From Pseudooceanicola sp. (GTDB lineage: Bacteria > Pseudomonadota > Alphaproteobacteria > Rhodobacterales > Rhodobacteraceae), in contig NZ_JARGNH010000001.1 of assembly GCF_029213205.1 (NCBI RefSeq), positions 62,001-126,000 on the forward strand: DNA of 64,000 nucleotides, written 5' to 3'. The position numbers were made by a program, and so were the translations under genes. Positions within the stretch are counted from its first letter, which is position 1. Each line of letters opens with the position of its first letter. This document shows, piece after piece, positions 1 to 8,355 of this stretch. The notes beneath the pieces are model-generated. The model did no database searches and was not told the origin of the DNA. It was given only the letters and a program-made list of their open reading frames with translations.

Positions 1-281
1 GAGGTGCCCTCGCGGCGAGCCAGCTCGGCCTCGACCTCGGCCAGGGTGACGTCACGGGCGGTCAGCATGACCAGCAGGTGATAGAGCACATCCGCCGCCT
101 CGGACGTCAGTCCGGCGCGGTCGCCCTTGGTGGCCTCGATGATCGCCTCGATCGCCTCTTCGCCAAATTTCTCGGCGCATTTCTCCGGCCCCTTGGCCAG
201 CAGCTTCGCGGTCCAGGAGGTGTCAGGATCGGCCCCCTTGCGGGCGACGACGGTGGCGGCAAGGTCGTGCAGAATGCTCAT
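1..281 (-). CDS. hisE: HisE, phosphoribosyl-ATP pyrophosphatase (3' end beyond window)
   Basis: Hydrolyses phosphoribosyl-ATP to phosphoribosyl-AMP and pyrophosphate, the second step of histidine synthesis, in the cytoplasm. About 93 codons are visible before the gene runs off the left edge. The start [20 protein letters not shown], the helix around [17 protein letters not shown] and the segment [14 protein letters not shown] are the metal-binding, all-alpha core of the MazG-like HisE family. The ATG overlaps the hisF stop as ATGA, so the two genes are translationally coupled. Only the last few residues appear to be missing. Confidence 0.93.
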   Translation of the reverse strand, partial: MSILHDLAATVVARKGADPDTSWTAKLLAKGPEKCAEKFGEEAIEAIIEATKGDRAGLTSEAADVLYHLLVMLTARDVTLAEVEAELARREGT

Positions 282-1039
282 GTCAGCCTCATCGGGATAC
301 CGGCGGCGGCCATATGGGCCTTGGCCTCGGCAATGGTGAATTCGCCAAAGTGAAAGATCGAGGCGGCCAGCACCGCAGAGGCGTGGCCCTCGGTCACCCC
401 TTCGACCAGGTGATCCAATGTGCCGACCCCGCCCGAGGCGATGACCGGGATATCCACCGCATCGGCAATGGCGCGGGTCAGTGGCAGGTTGAAACCAGAG
501 CGGGTGCCGTCACGGTCCATCGAGGTCAGCAGGATCTCTCCGGCGCCTTTCGCGGCCACGGCAAGTGCGAATTCTACCGCGTCAATGCCGGTGGATTTGC
601 GCCCGCCATGGGTAAAGATCTCCCATTTTCCAGGGCTGACGGTCTTGGCGTCGATGGCGACGACGATGCATTGACTGCCAAAATGATCCGCCGCATCGGC
701 GACCACATCGGGATTGGCGACGGCGGCGGAATTGAAACTGACCTTGTCGGCCCCGGCCAGCAGCAGATTGCGCACATCCTGCGACGTGCGCACGCCGCCG
801 CCGACGGTCAGCGGCACATAGCAGCTTTCGGCGGTGCGGGTGACCACATCGAACATGGTGCCGCGGTTTTCATGGGTGGCATGGATGTCGAGGAAACAGA
901 TCTCATCCGCCCCGGCGGCATCATAGGCGCGCGCCGCGTCCACCGGATCACCGGCGTCGCGCAGGTCGACAAAATTCACGCCCTTGACCACACGGCCATC
1001 GGCCACATCGAGGCAGGGGATGATCCGGGTTTTCAACAT
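278..1039 (-). CDS. hisF: HisF, imidazole glycerol phosphate synthase cyclase subunit
   Basis: Cyclase half of IGP synthase. It uses ammonia supplied by HisH to convert PRFAR into imidazole glycerol phosphate and AICAR. The 253-residue length is normal for this TIM barrel. The first strand carries [15 protein letters not shown] with the catalytic Asp at residue 11. The second catalytic Asp is in VVAIDAK near residue 130, and the phosphate loops are [10 protein letters not shown] and PVIASGGVG. It is coupled to hisE by an ATGA overlap. The distance from hisA (about 1.6 kb) suggests the his genes are a cluster rather than one tight operon. Confidence 0.97.
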   Translation of the reverse strand: MLKTRIIPCLDVADGRVVKGVNFVDLRDAGDPVDAARAYDAAGADEICFLDIHATHENRGTMFDVVTRTAESCYVPLTVGGGVRTSQDVRNLLLAGADKVSFNSAAVANPDVVADAADHFGSQCIVVAIDAKTVSPGKWEIFTHGGRKSTGIDAVEFALAVAAKGAGEILLTSMDRDGTRSGFNLPLTRAIADAVDIPVIASGGVGTLDHLVEGVTEGHASAVLAASIFHFGEFTIAEAKAHMAAAGIPMRLT

Positions 1040-1106
1040 GGGGCCGCTCCTTTGCCGCCTTCATAGCGCCGGGGGGGCAGGGGGGAAAGGGGGCAGCCAG
1101 CCCTAC

Positions 1107-1544
1107 CTAACGGGCGGCGGCGATGCGGCGGATGGCGCTGCGCGGGATCAGCCGGTGGAACGGGGCGATCAGCGCGAGATAGGCCCGGCCAAGCGCGTTG
1201 TTGCGGTGCACCCAGGTGGCGATATGGACCGTGCCTTCGGATTTCAGCACGGTGATGCGGAAATCCAGGTGGCGGTCGTCCATGCCGACGATGAGTTCCT
1301 CGTCGCATTCATATTCCACCGGGAATCCGGTTCGGGCGTCGTCCGCGGCGGTCTTGAGGCCGAAGGGGCCCACCACCGCGTCGCGCAGGCGCAGGAGCGT
1401 GCGGGCCCAGGCGGGCGAGCGCAAGGCGAGGTCGAGCGCCGCGCGCGGGGTGAGCGGGGTGCTCACGGTGTAATTGTCGAGGAAATCGCCCGGTTACACG
1501 CGGCCCCAGATACGGGCGTGGCGGGGCAGGGGGACTGCGGTCAT
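1107..1544 (-). pseudogene. DUF2867 family gene interrupted by an in-frame stop
   Basis: The downstream part (1107-1466, 119 codons from a GTG) has the hallmarks of DUF2867: SPAWARTLLRLRDAVVGPFG, a central FPVEYECDEELIVGMDDRH, LDFRI and GRAYLALIAPFHRLI. In the same frame upstream, an ATG at 1544 opens MTAVPLPRHARIWGRV, then a TAA at 1494-1496, then PGDFLDNYTVSTPL, which resembles the usual N-terminus of the family. The GTG at 1466 has no Shine-Dalgarno sequence. I infer that one gene was split by a single nonsense change; a sequencing error is the alternative. The function of the family is unknown. Confidence 0.6.
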
Positions 1545-1929
1545 CGGGGGCCTCACGGGGTGCTCGCGGGCGACAGGGGAGCACGATCCGCAGCGCCGGG
1601 CCAGTGGGCGGATCGCCTCAGGCGAGGGGTTTCCTGCCCAGCGGCGGCGGCCGGTTTCGGGCCGCGGGTCAATGGGGCGCCGCGGGCAGAGCGGGCGATG
1701 CGCCGGAAGTCGCGCGCAGCGGGTATGCGGGTCGGCAAAGATCCGATCACGGCATCCGCCGGGCGGTGAACCGCCCGGAATTTTTGGTTTTATGGCAATG
1801 TCTTGCCGGTGGTTGAAGCCGCCTTCATTTTCCCTCTCGCGGAGAATGAAAAGCCGGCGTAGCGTCCGCTCACGACTCACCGGATGGTCCGGGAGTTGCG
1901 GACAAACTGACTATAAAAGGAGTGTTGTC
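1545..1929. other. Non-coding gap with an orphan terminator
   Basis: No convincing gene is visible between the DUF2867 remnant (minus) and the EF-hand gene (plus). The stretch holds a strong intrinsic terminator at 1759-1785 that no upstream plus-strand gene explains. The last 40 bases are AT-richer and end in the AGGAG ribosome binding site of the next gene. No convincing -35/-10 pair could be placed. Confidence 0.5.
1759..1785 (+). terminator. Intrinsic terminator without an obvious upstream gene
   Basis: A perfect 9-bp stem, CCGGGCGGT / ACCGCCCGG, with a 2-base loop is followed by AA and five T residues. The U-tract is on the plus strand only. No plus-strand coding gene ends upstream, so it may end a small RNA or antisense transcript from the 1545-1785 region. 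Confidence 0.6.
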
Positions 1930-2175
1930 ATGAAGACGTTTGCCCTGAAATCGGTTGCCCTTGCCGCGCTGATCGCCAGCCCGCTGGCGGTACAGGCGTT
2001 GACGGCCGAGCAGGACGTTGACGGCAATGGCAGCTATTCGCTGGAAGAGCTGCAGGCAGCTGTTTCGGACATGACCGAAGACACCTTTGCCGAGATCGAC
2101 GAGAACGGCGACGGCGAGGTGGACATGACGGAGGTGGAGACCGCGCAATCCGCGGGCCTGCTGCCCGAGAATTGA
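1930..2175 (+). CDS. Small exported EF-hand protein
   Basis: An 81-residue protein with an N-terminal signal peptide (MKTFALKSVALAALIASPLA, cleavage near VQA) and two EF-hand-like calcium loops: DVDGNGSYSLEEL near residues 29-41 and EIDENGDGEVDMTEV near 54-68. Both loops keep acidic residues at positions 1, 3, 5 and 12, so calcium binding is likely. AGGAG lies 7 bases before the ATG, which fixes the start. It is predicted to be periplasmic. The role is unknown; small EF-hand proteins in this order are often calcium buffers or sensors. Confidence 0.82.
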   Translation: MKTFALKSVALAALIASPLAVQALTAEQDVDGNGSYSLEELQAAVSDMTEDTFAEIDENGDGEVDMTEVETAQSAGLLPEN

Positions 2176-2260
2176 TCCGCAGGTGACCGGCGACATGGAT
2201 CACGCGCCGGTCCCGTCCCGGTCTGCCCGCGCCTGACGCGGCGGACCGGGCGCATCCTGG

Positions 2261-2278
2261 CCCCGCGGTATCGCGGGG
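2261..2278. terminator. Possible bidirectional terminator hairpin
   Basis: CCCCGCG-GTAT-CGCGGGG forms a perfect 7-bp stem between the convergent EF-hand gene (plus) and the small membrane protein gene (minus). There is no good T-tract, so the terminator role is inferred from position and fold. Confidence 0.4.
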
Positions 2279-2289
2279 TCAGGTTGGGG

Positions 2290-2589
2290 TCAGGCGCGGT
2301 GGGCGCGGCGGCGCAGGAAGGCCCGAACCAGCGCGAAGAGCCCCCAGAGCGCAGCCGAACCGATCACCACCGGGGCGAAGATCAGCGGCCCCCAGGCGGC
2401 CAGGAGGTCAAGGGTATAGGCGGCCTCGCCCCAGTCGGTCCCGGCGACCAGGCAGGGGGTGGCAAAGCCTTCGTGGATGGTGCAGCCGAAGCCATTGGCC
2501 AGCGTCAGCACGCCGACGGCCGCCCCGAGCCAGATCAGGATCGGGCCGATCACCAGCAGCGCGAAGACAAGGTGGATCAGGCGGGCCAT
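2290..2589 (-). CDS. Small membrane protein of unknown function
   Basis: A 99-residue protein with two strong hydrophobic segments, roughly residues 5-30 (LIHLVFALLVIGPILIWLGA) and 64-90 (AWGPLIFAPVVIGSAALWGL). They are separated by a polar loop holding two cysteines (FGCTIHEGFATPCLVAG). The C-terminus is arginine-rich (FLRRRAHRA), which suggests a cytoplasmic tail. It lies 39 bp downstream of hisA on the same strand and may be co-transcribed. I do not recognise a family; the conserved-looking Cys-Cys loop could be a disulfide on the outer face. Confidence 0.7.
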   Translation of the reverse strand: MARLIHLVFALLVIGPILIWLGAAVGVLTLANGFGCTIHEGFATPCLVAGTDWGEAAYTLDLLAAWGPLIFAPVVIGSAALWGLFALVRAFLRRRAHRA

Positions 2590-2628
2590 GCGGGCAGGCT
2601 AGCACGGATTGTCGGCGGAGGCGCCGCC

Positions 2629-3351
2629 CTAGCCGCGCAGCACCGTCAGCGCCTCTTTCAAGTCGATCGCCCCGTCATAGAGGGCCCGGCCCGAGATCGC
2701 GCCGTTCAGCGCCGCGCCGCAGTCGCGCAGGGCGATGAGGTCGGCGATGGAACTGACTCCTCCACTCGCGATGACCGGGATCGAGACGGCGCGGGCGAGC
2801 GCGGCGGTCGCCTCGACATTCGGGCCCTGCATCGCGCCGTCGCGGTTGATGTCGGTGTAGATGATCGCAGCGACGCCCGCATCTTCGAAGCTGCGGGCCA
2901 GATCGGTGGCGTCGACATTGGTTTCCTCGGCCCAGCCCTTGGTCGCGACCTTGCCGTTTCGCGCGTCGATGCCGACCGCGACCTGACCGGGAAAGGCACG
3001 CGCCGCCTGGCGCACCAGATCGGGATTTTCGACCGCCACGGTGCCCAGGATCACCCGGGCCAGCCCCTTGGACAGCCAGGCCTCAATCGTGGCCATGTCG
3101 CGGATGCCGCCGCCGAGCTGCGCCGGGACCGGGCAGGCGGCGAGGATCGCCTCGACCGCTGCGGCGTTCACCGGGGCACCGGCGAAGGCGCCGTTCAGAT
3201 CGACGAGATGCAGCCACTCGCAGCCCGCAGCGACGAATTCAGTGGCCTGGGCCGCCGGGTTGTCATTGAACACCGTGGCCTTGTCCATCTCGCCGCGCAG
3301 CAGCCGCACGGCCTTGCCGTCCTTCAGGTCGATGGCGGGATAAAGGATCAT
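2629..3351 (-). CDS. hisA: HisA, phosphoribosylformimino-AICAR phosphate isomerase
   Basis: Isomerises ProFAR to PRFAR, the step before HisF/HisH. From the ATG at 3351 the protein has 240 residues, the family norm; longer in-frame starts would add a low-complexity, unrelated N-terminus. [17 protein letters not shown] carries the catalytic Asp at residue 8. The second catalytic Asp is in [10 protein letters not shown] near residue 130. Phosphate-binding loops are LGGGIRD and [10 protein letters not shown]. It is a (beta/alpha)8 barrel homologous to HisF. It is separated from hisH by a gene on the opposite strand. Confidence 0.96.
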   Translation of the reverse strand: MILYPAIDLKDGKAVRLLRGEMDKATVFNDNPAAQATEFVAAGCEWLHLVDLNGAFAGAPVNAAAVEAILAACPVPAQLGGGIRDMATIEAWLSKGLARVILGTVAVENPDLVRQAARAFPGQVAVGIDARNGKVATKGWAEETNVDATDLARSFEDAGVAAIIYTDINRDGAMQGPNVEATAALARAVSIPVIASGGVSSIADLIALRDCGAALNGAISGRALYDGAIDLKEALTVLRG

Positions 3352-3482
3352 GGCGGTCTGTCCGGTCAGGTTGGGCGGGATGTCGGCGGGGTTTTGCATG
3401 ACGTGGCGAGATTTGCAATCGGACTTGTCCGGCGCGCGACATCCGGTCAACCTGCGGGCGGGATGAATTGAGGAGAGAGACG

Positions 3483-3866
3483 ATGCGGAGAGTGACGAGT
3501 GCGATTGCGGCCTGGGCACTGCTGGCGGGGATGGCTCTGGCAGATCCGGTTGAGGGAACCTGGAAGACCGAGGTGGATGACGGGGCCTATGCCCATGTGA
3601 CGGTTGCACCCTGCGGCGCGGCGATCTGTGGCGTGATCAGCCGCACCTTCAACGACACCGGCGAATACAAGAGCCCCAATCTGGGCAAGAAACTGGTCTG
3701 GGACATGCAGCCGAACGGCAATGGCGCCTATCGCCACGGCAAGATCTGGCAACCGTCGACGGACAAGGTCTATGCCTCGAAGATGGATATGACCGGCGAC
3801 GTTTTGAAAGTGCGCGGCTGTATCGGGCCGATCTGCAAGAAACAGACATGGAACCGGGTGAAATGA
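3483..3866 (+). CDS. DUF2147 family exported protein
   Basis: A 127-residue protein with a signal peptide ([20 protein letters not shown], then DP). The mature part matches the DUF2147 pattern: [20 protein letters not shown], two cysteines in [10 protein letters not shown], then the C-terminal [20 protein letters not shown]. The ATG at 3483 is preferred over the in-frame TTG at 3468 because GGAGAG lies in between at ribosome-binding distance. It is transcribed against the his genes on either side. The family is a lipocalin-like envelope protein of unknown role. Four cysteines could form two disulfides. Confidence 0.85.
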   Translation: MRRVTSAIAAWALLAGMALADPVEGTWKTEVDDGAYAHVTVAPCGAAICGVISRTFNDTGEYKSPNLGKKLVWDMQPNGNGAYRHGKIWQPSTDKVYASKMDMTGDVLKVRGCIGPICKKQTWNRVK

Positions 3867-3887
3867 TCTGACGCTGACATCGGGGCG

Positions 3888-3935
3888 GCGAATTTTCGCG
3901 AAAATTCGCGAGAAAAGTCTTGGCCAAGACTTTTC
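3888..3935. repeat. Two tandem perfect palindromes
   Basis: Palindrome 1 (3888-3909, 22 bp) has half-site GCGAATTTTCG. Palindrome 2 (3912-3935, 24 bp) has half-site GAAAAGTCTTGG. Both are perfect. They sit between the convergent DUF2147 gene and hisH, so they could act as a bidirectional terminator. A similar set lies at 39671-39778, sharing the AAAAGTCTT arm and the TTTTCGCGAAAA core. Confidence 0.75.
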
Positions 3936-3956
3936 GCCCGGTGGGGGCGGTGGCGC

Positions 3957-4595
3957 TCAGGGTGTCCAGGTCAGGAAGTTGGCGATCAGCCGCAGCCCGG
4001 TCGCCTGGCTTTTCTCCGGGTGGAACTGGGTGCCGATCATCGTGTCGCGCCCGACAATGGCGGTGATCGGTCCGGCGTAATCGGCATGCGCCAGCAATTG
4101 GTCGGCGGCATTGACCTGCATCTGGTAGGAATGGACGAAATAGGCGTGTTGGCCGGTCTCGATCCCGGCCAGAACCGGATGCGGGCGGTCGATCACCAGA
4201 TCGTTCCAGCCCATATGCGGCACCTTGAGGGCCGGATCATCTGGGGTGATGCGGGTCACCTCTCCGTCGATCCAGCCAAGGCCCGGGGTGTCCTGATATT
4301 CATGGCCGATCCGGGCCATCAGCTGCATTCCGACGCAGATGCCCAGAAACGGGCGACCCCGGGTTTCGACCGCCTCGCGCAGCGCGTCAAACAGGTTTTC
4401 ACGCCCCTTGAGGGCCTGGGCACAGGCCGGAAAGGCGCCGTCGCCGGGCAGGACGATACGGTCGGCACGCGCCACGTCCTCGGCCCGGTCACTGACGATC
4501 ACCTGACCGCCGCCAACCTCACGCGCCATCCGCTGAAACGCTTTTTCGGCGGAATGCAGGTTGCCGCTTTCGTAATCGATCAGAACGGTGAGCAT
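3957..4595 (-). CDS. hisH: HisH, imidazole glycerol phosphate synthase glutaminase subunit
   Basis: Class I glutamine amidotransferase that feeds ammonia to HisF. The length of 212 residues is normal. The nucleophilic Cys is in FLGICVGMQLM near residue 86, and the His-Glu pair is in GTQFHPEKSQATG near the C-terminus. The oxyanion-strand region is VLPGDGAFPACAQAL. It starts MLTVLIDYESGNLHSAEKAF, with the usual conserved SGNL. It lies between hisB and hisA in the same orientation, but an intergenic repeat and an opposing gene separate it from each. Confidence 0.96.
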   Translation of the reverse strand: MLTVLIDYESGNLHSAEKAFQRMAREVGGGQVIVSDRAEDVARADRIVLPGDGAFPACAQALKGRENLFDALREAVETRGRPFLGICVGMQLMARIGHEYQDTPGLGWIDGEVTRITPDDPALKVPHMGWNDLVIDRPHPVLAGIETGQHAYFVHSYQMQVNAADQLLAHADYAGPITAIVGRDTMIGTQFHPEKSQATGLRLIANFLTWTP

Positions 4596-4699
4596 GGTCT
4601 TGGCCTTTTGCTGGGGCAGAGGCAGCAGGTCGCGCGAAATCGCGATGGGGTCAAGGGGGGGGAAGGGGGGGGCGCGCGGGGGCCCTGGGGGGGAACGGG

Positions 4700-4747
4700 C
4701 TGGGGGCGCTGCCCCCAGGCCCCCGAGATGTTTTTGACCAGAAGAAG
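4700..4747 (+). repeat. Dispersed intergenic stem-loop element, copy A
   Basis: A perfect hairpin CTGGGGGC-GCT-GCCCCCAG is followed by CCCCCGAGATGTTTTTGACC and AGAAGAAG. The same order (GGGGGCGCTGCCCCC-type stem, C-run, GA(G)ATA-like AT block, GACCAGA-GAAG) is found at four other intergenic sites in this window. Here it separates hisB from hisH. The G-rich 70 bases just before it are low complexity. Confidence 0.75.
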
Positions 4748-4786
4748 AGCAAGGCAGCTGGCGCCTTGGTCGGCACCGGGACGGGC

Positions 4787-5374
4787 TCAGAGCGCGCCTT
4801 TGGTCGAGGGGATCGCGTCGGATTTGCGCGGGTCGGTTTCCACCGCCTCGCGCAGGGCGCGGGCCACCGCCTTGAATGCCGCTTCGGCGATGTGGTGGGA
4901 ATTGATGCCGTGCAGCGCGTCGATATGCAGGGTGATGCCGCCATGGCTGCTGAAGGCCTGGAAGAATTCACGCAGCAATTCGCTGTCGAATGTGCCGATC
5001 TTCTGGGTCGGCAGGTCCAGGTTCCAGACCAGATAGGGGCGCCCCGACAGATCGAGCGCGGCACGCACCAGCGCGTCGTCCATTGGCAGCAGGCAGGCAC
5101 CGTAGCGGCGGATACCGCGTTTGTCGCCCAGCGCCCGGGCCAGGGCCTGACCCAGCGCGATGCCGGTGTCCTCGACCGAGTGGTGATCGTCGATATGGGT
5201 GTCACCGCTGCAGGTCACATTCATGTCGATCAGCGAATGGCGGGCGAGCTGGTCCAGCATATGGTCAAAGAAGCCGATGCCGGTGCGGTTGTCATACCGC
5301 CCGCTGCCATCCAGATCGATCGAGACGGTGATGTCCGTTTCGGCCGTCTTGCGGGTGATCTCTGCCTTGCGCAT
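4787..5374 (-). CDS. hisB: HisB, imidazoleglycerol-phosphate dehydratase
   Basis: Dehydrates IGP to imidazole acetol phosphate using a manganese cluster. It has 195 residues, the size of the monofunctional enzyme, with no HisB phosphatase domain. Metal ligands are in [17 protein letters not shown], in [20 protein letters not shown] and in the C-terminal half-repeat [17 protein letters not shown] and [20 protein letters not shown]. The last residues [13 protein letters not shown] are the conserved tail. It is the most upstream visible his gene on this strand. Confidence 0.97.
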   Translation of the reverse strand: MRKAEITRKTAETDITVSIDLDGSGRYDNRTGIGFFDHMLDQLARHSLIDMNVTCSGDTHIDDHHSVEDTGIALGQALARALGDKRGIRRYGACLLPMDDALVRAALDLSGRPYLVWNLDLPTQKIGTFDSELLREFFQAFSSHGGITLHIDALHGINSHHIAEAAFKAVARALREAVETDPRKSDAIPSTKGAL

Positions 5375-5522
5375 GCCGCCTCCGCTGTCGCTGCCCGGGC
5401 CTTATAGGGCCGCCACCCCGGGGCGCCAAGATGGTTGAGGCAGATTGCTGGCGGCGTGATGCAATGTGGCCATTGCTGGCCGTGAGCCGAGTCGCGGGGC
5501 ATTTTGCGCCCGGTTGCAGGCC

Positions 5523-5553
5523 GCGTAACAAAAGTTTCACGGTCAGGTTACAA
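5523..5553 (+). promoter_or_regulatory. Possible Pho-box-like region before phnC
   Basis: Three related half-sites lie about one helical turn apart: GTAACA, TTTCAC and GTTACA, spaced 10-12 bases. This resembles the direct-repeat layout of PhoB boxes (7-bp repeats every 11 bp), but the match to CTGTCAT is poor. Phosphonate importers are usually PhoB-controlled, which is why I mention it. Confidence 0.3.
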
Positions 5554-5603
5554 AGCCGTTTCGCAGCGTCCCTAACAGGACCTCATCCATTGGAGGGCCG
5601 CGC

Positions 5604-6440
5604 GTGCTGAGCATTGACCATCTGACCAAATCCTTTGGCCGCACTATTGCGGTCGACGCGGCGCGCATCGAGATCGCGCAGCCGATGATGATCGGTATCA
5701 TCGGACGCTCGGGGGCGGGCAAATCAACCTTGCTGCGGATGCTGAACCGGCTGACCACGCACAGCTCGGGCCGGATCCTGTTCGAAGGGCGCGACATCAC
5801 CGCCCTGAAGGGCGCCGCGGTGCGGGGCTGGCAGGCCGATTGCGCGATGATCTTTCAGCAGTTCAACCTGGTGCCACGCATGGATGTGGTCTCGAACGTG
5901 TTGCATGGCACGCTGAACCGTCGCTCGACCCTGCGCAGCCTGTTCAATCTGTTCCCAAGCGCCGATATCCACCGCGCCATCGACATCCTAGAGCGGCTGG
6001 GTATCGCCGAGCACGCGCCCAAACGCGCCGAGGCACTGTCGGGTGGCCAACAGCAACGGGTGGCGATTGCGCGGGCGCTGATGCAGGATCCCAAGATCAT
6101 TCTGGCGGATGAGCCGATCGCCAGCCTTGACCCGATGAATGCCCAGCTGGTGATGGCGGCGCTGCGCCGTATCCACGAAGAGGACGGGCGCATCGTCATT
6201 GCCAATCTGCACACGCTGGACACCGCGCGGCGCTATTGCGACCGGGTGATCGGCATGCGCGACGGGCGTATCGTGTTTGACGGCACCCCGGCGCAGCTGA
6301 CCACCGGGGTTGCCCGCGACATCTATGGCGCCGATGCCAGTTTTTCTGAATCCGCGACCTCGACCGAGATCGAAACACTGGATCGCGAGGGGCCAGGCTC
6401 TGGCCCCGGCGGCCGCCAGGCTGCCGGCGCGACGGTCTAG
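5604..6440 (+). CDS. phnC: PhnC, phosphonate ABC transporter ATPase
   Basis: Energises import of phosphonates (or phosphite/phosphate esters). It has 278 residues starting with GTG, with GGAGGG 7 bases before. Walker [10 protein letters not shown] is near residue 35, the Q-loop is IFQQFNLV, the signature [15 protein letters not shown] is near 145, Walker B is [12 protein letters not shown] and the switch His is in [20 protein letters not shown] is typical of PhnC. A short Ser/Thr/Gly-rich tail extends the C-terminus. It is first in a four-gene operon, phnCDE1E2, 69 bp before phnD. Confidence 0.94.
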   Translation: MLSIDHLTKSFGRTIAVDAARIEIAQPMMIGIIGRSGAGKSTLLRMLNRLTTHSSGRILFEGRDITALKGAAVRGWQADCAMIFQQFNLVPRMDVVSNVLHGTLNRRSTLRSLFNLFPSADIHRAIDILERLGIAEHAPKRAEALSGGQQQRVAIARALMQDPKIILADEPIASLDPMNAQLVMAALRRIHEEDGRIVIANLHTLDTARRYCDRVIGMRDGRIVFDGTPAQLTTGVARDIYGADASFSESATSTEIETLDREGPGSGPGGRQAAGATV

Positions 6441-6509
6441 CCCAATTCCACCCACAATCACCCGCCGCCCGGGATCAACCCGGCGGCTTATCACAGAGGG
6501 AAACCCGAG

Positions 6510-7412
6510 ATGAAAACGCTGATCGCTGTCATTCTGGCCACCACCGCATTGGTGACACCTGCCGCTGCAGAAGAGATCAAGGAATTCCGGATCGGCATTC
6601 TGGGCGGCGAAAACGCCCAGGACCGGATGAACAGCCACGAATGCCTGAAGAAACACACCGAAGAGGCGCTGGGCGTTCCAACCAGGCTGTTTGCCCCCGC
6701 CGATTACAACGGGGTGATCCAGGGGCTGCTCGGCGGCACCATCGACATGGCCTGGCTGGGCGCCTCGGGCTATGCCAAGACCTATCTCGACGACCCTGAC
6801 GCGGTTGAGCCGGTGCTGGTCAAGATCAATGTCGATGGCTCTTATGGGTACCATTCCATCGGCTTTGCCCGCAAAGACAGCGGCATCACCAGGATCGAAG
6901 ACCTGAAGGGCAAGAAATTCGGCTTTGGCGATCCGAACTCGACCTCCGGCTACCTGATCCCCTCGATCGAGATCCCGGCGCAATTCGGGGTGACGATGAA
7001 CTCCGGCGATTACTTTGGCGAAGTTGCCTTTACCGGCGGCCATGAGCAGACCATCGTCGCGGTCAATAACGGCGATATCGACGGCGGCGTGACCTGGGCC
7101 GATGGCCAGGGCACCTGGGAAGACGGCTATAATTCCGGCGCCCTGCGCAAGGCGGTGGATGCGGGTCTGGTGGACATGAACGATCTGGTCGAGATTTGGC
7201 GCTCCAAGCCGATCCCCGAGGGCCCGGTCGTGCTGCGCAAATCGCTGCCCGCCGAGGTCAAGGCCAAGATGACCGCGCTGATCGACGGCATGTATGAGAG
7301 CGACCGCGACTGCACCTACAACATCTCGGCCGGTGAATCGCTGGGTTTCGATCCGATCACCCATGACGCCTATCTGTCGATCATCGCAGCACGTCGCGCG
7401 AAATCGCAATAA
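6510..7412 (+). CDS. phnD: PhnD, phosphonate ABC transporter substrate-binding protein
   Basis: Periplasmic binding protein that delivers phosphonate to PhnE. It has 300 residues with a signal peptide (MKTLIAVILATTALVTPAAA, cleaved before EE). Family features: FRIGILGGENAQDRM, the ligand-contact loop GTIDMAWLGASGYAKTYL, FGFGDPNSTSGYLIPS (Ser/Thr phosphonate contacts) and GGHEQTIVAVNNGDIDGGVT with the conserved Glu-His region. AGAGGGAAACCCGAG precedes the ATG. The ligand preference cannot be read from sequence. Confidence 0.94.
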   Translation: MKTLIAVILATTALVTPAAAEEIKEFRIGILGGENAQDRMNSHECLKKHTEEALGVPTRLFAPADYNGVIQGLLGGTIDMAWLGASGYAKTYLDDPDAVEPVLVKINVDGSYGYHSIGFARKDSGITRIEDLKGKKFGFGDPNSTSGYLIPSIEIPAQFGVTMNSGDYFGEVAFTGGHEQTIVAVNNGDIDGGVTWADGQGTWEDGYNSGALRKAVDAGLVDMNDLVEIWRSKPIPEGPVVLRKSLPAEVKAKMTALIDGMYESDRDCTYNISAGESLGFDPITHDAYLSIIAARRAKSQ

Positions 7413-7470
7413 GCGCAACCTGACCGGGCGGGCCTGCCGGGCCCGTCCGACATTCTTGGGGGTTTCCGAC

Positions 7471-8355
7471 ATGGCCGAGATCACTGCGCAAGCCCGCACC
7501 GGGGTGCAGCATATTCGCGACGATTACCTCGCTCTGACCCGGCGCAAGCGGCTCTATTCCGCGATCCTGCTGGCGCTGTTCGTCGCGGCGATGACCGCCG
7601 GGTTCATGGTCGCCGACAGCCGCAATGCAGGCGGGTTCTGGGACGGCGCGGATAACATCCTTGATTTCCCGATCATCGTGCTGCGCGAGGCTTCGGACAA
7701 GTTGGAACAATTGCCGGGCCATATGGTGGCTTTCCTGCCCGCCCTGCTGGAAACCATCAATATCGCCGCCGTCTCGACCCTGATCGGGGCGCTGGTTGCG
7801 ATCGTTCTGTCGATGCTGTCGACCCGGGGGCTGGCGCGCTGGCCGCGGTTGATCCCGCTGTTCCGCCGTTTGATGGATGTGCTGCGCGCGGTGCCGGAAA
7901 TCGTCGTCGCGCTGATCCTGATCTTTGTACTGGGCGCCGGCCCGGTGCCGGCGATGATTGCGATTGCGTTGCACAGTTCGGGGGCGCTGGGCAAATTGTT
8001 TTCCGAGGTCAATGAAAATGCCTCGTTGAAACCGGTCGAGGGGCTGGCCTCGGTCGGGGCCAGCTGGTCGCAGCGGATGCTGCTGGGGGTGCTGCCACAG
8101 GTGGCGCCGAATTACCTTAGCTATGCGTTGCTGCGGTTCGAGATCAACATTCGCGCCTCCGCCATCCTCGGCTTTGTCGGGGCTGGAGGCATTGGCTATG
8201 AGCTGAAGAATGCGATGACTTGGGGGCAGGGAAAATACGACGAGAGCGCTGCGATCTTTCTGCTGCTCTTTGCCACCATCGTGCTGTTTGATCAGCTGTC
8301 GTCGATGGCCCGCAGCCACCTGACCGAAGGTCGCACCTCGGAGATGCTGACATGA
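7471..8355 (+). CDS. phnE: PhnE1, phosphonate ABC transporter permease
   Basis: Inner-membrane permease of 294 residues. The first membrane segment is LYSAILLALFVAAMTAGFMV; several more follow in the binding-protein-dependent permease domain (about residues 85-285). The coupling EAA loop reads VEGLASVGASWSQRM, followed by GVLPQVAPNYLSY, typical of PhnE. The ATG at 7471 is chosen because upstream in-frame residues belong to the phnD 3' end. It overlaps phnE2 by 4 bases, and the pair should form a heterodimeric channel. Confidence 0.93.
   Translation: MAEITAQARTGVQHIRDDYLALTRRKRLYSAILLALFVAAMTAGFMVADSRNAGGFWDGADNILDFPIIVLREASDKLEQLPGHMVAFLPALLETINIAAVSTLIGALVAIVLSMLSTRGLARWPRLIPLFRRLMDVLRAVPEIVVALILIFVLGAGPVPAMIAIALHSSGALGKLFSEVNENASLKPVEGLASVGASWSQRMLLGVLPQVAPNYLSYALLRFEINIRASAILGFVGAGGIGYELKNAMTWGQGKYDESAAIFLLLFATIVLFDQLSSMARSHLTEGRTSEMLT

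Noticed and set aside
1912-1917. TATAAA as -10 box of the EF-hand gene
   Set aside because: It lies directly before the ribosome site, so transcription would start inside the AGGAG; no -35 at the right distance.
2284-3471. Long plus-strand open frame of 395 codons opposite hisA
   Set aside because: It is antisense to hisA and the small membrane protein gene, Arg/Gly/Gln-rich, without a domain or ribosome site. Such shadows are usual in GC-rich DNA.
5988-7499. 503-codon minus-strand open frame opposite phnC-phnD
   Set aside because: Antisense to two well-defined genes with clear family motifs; composition typical of a shadow.
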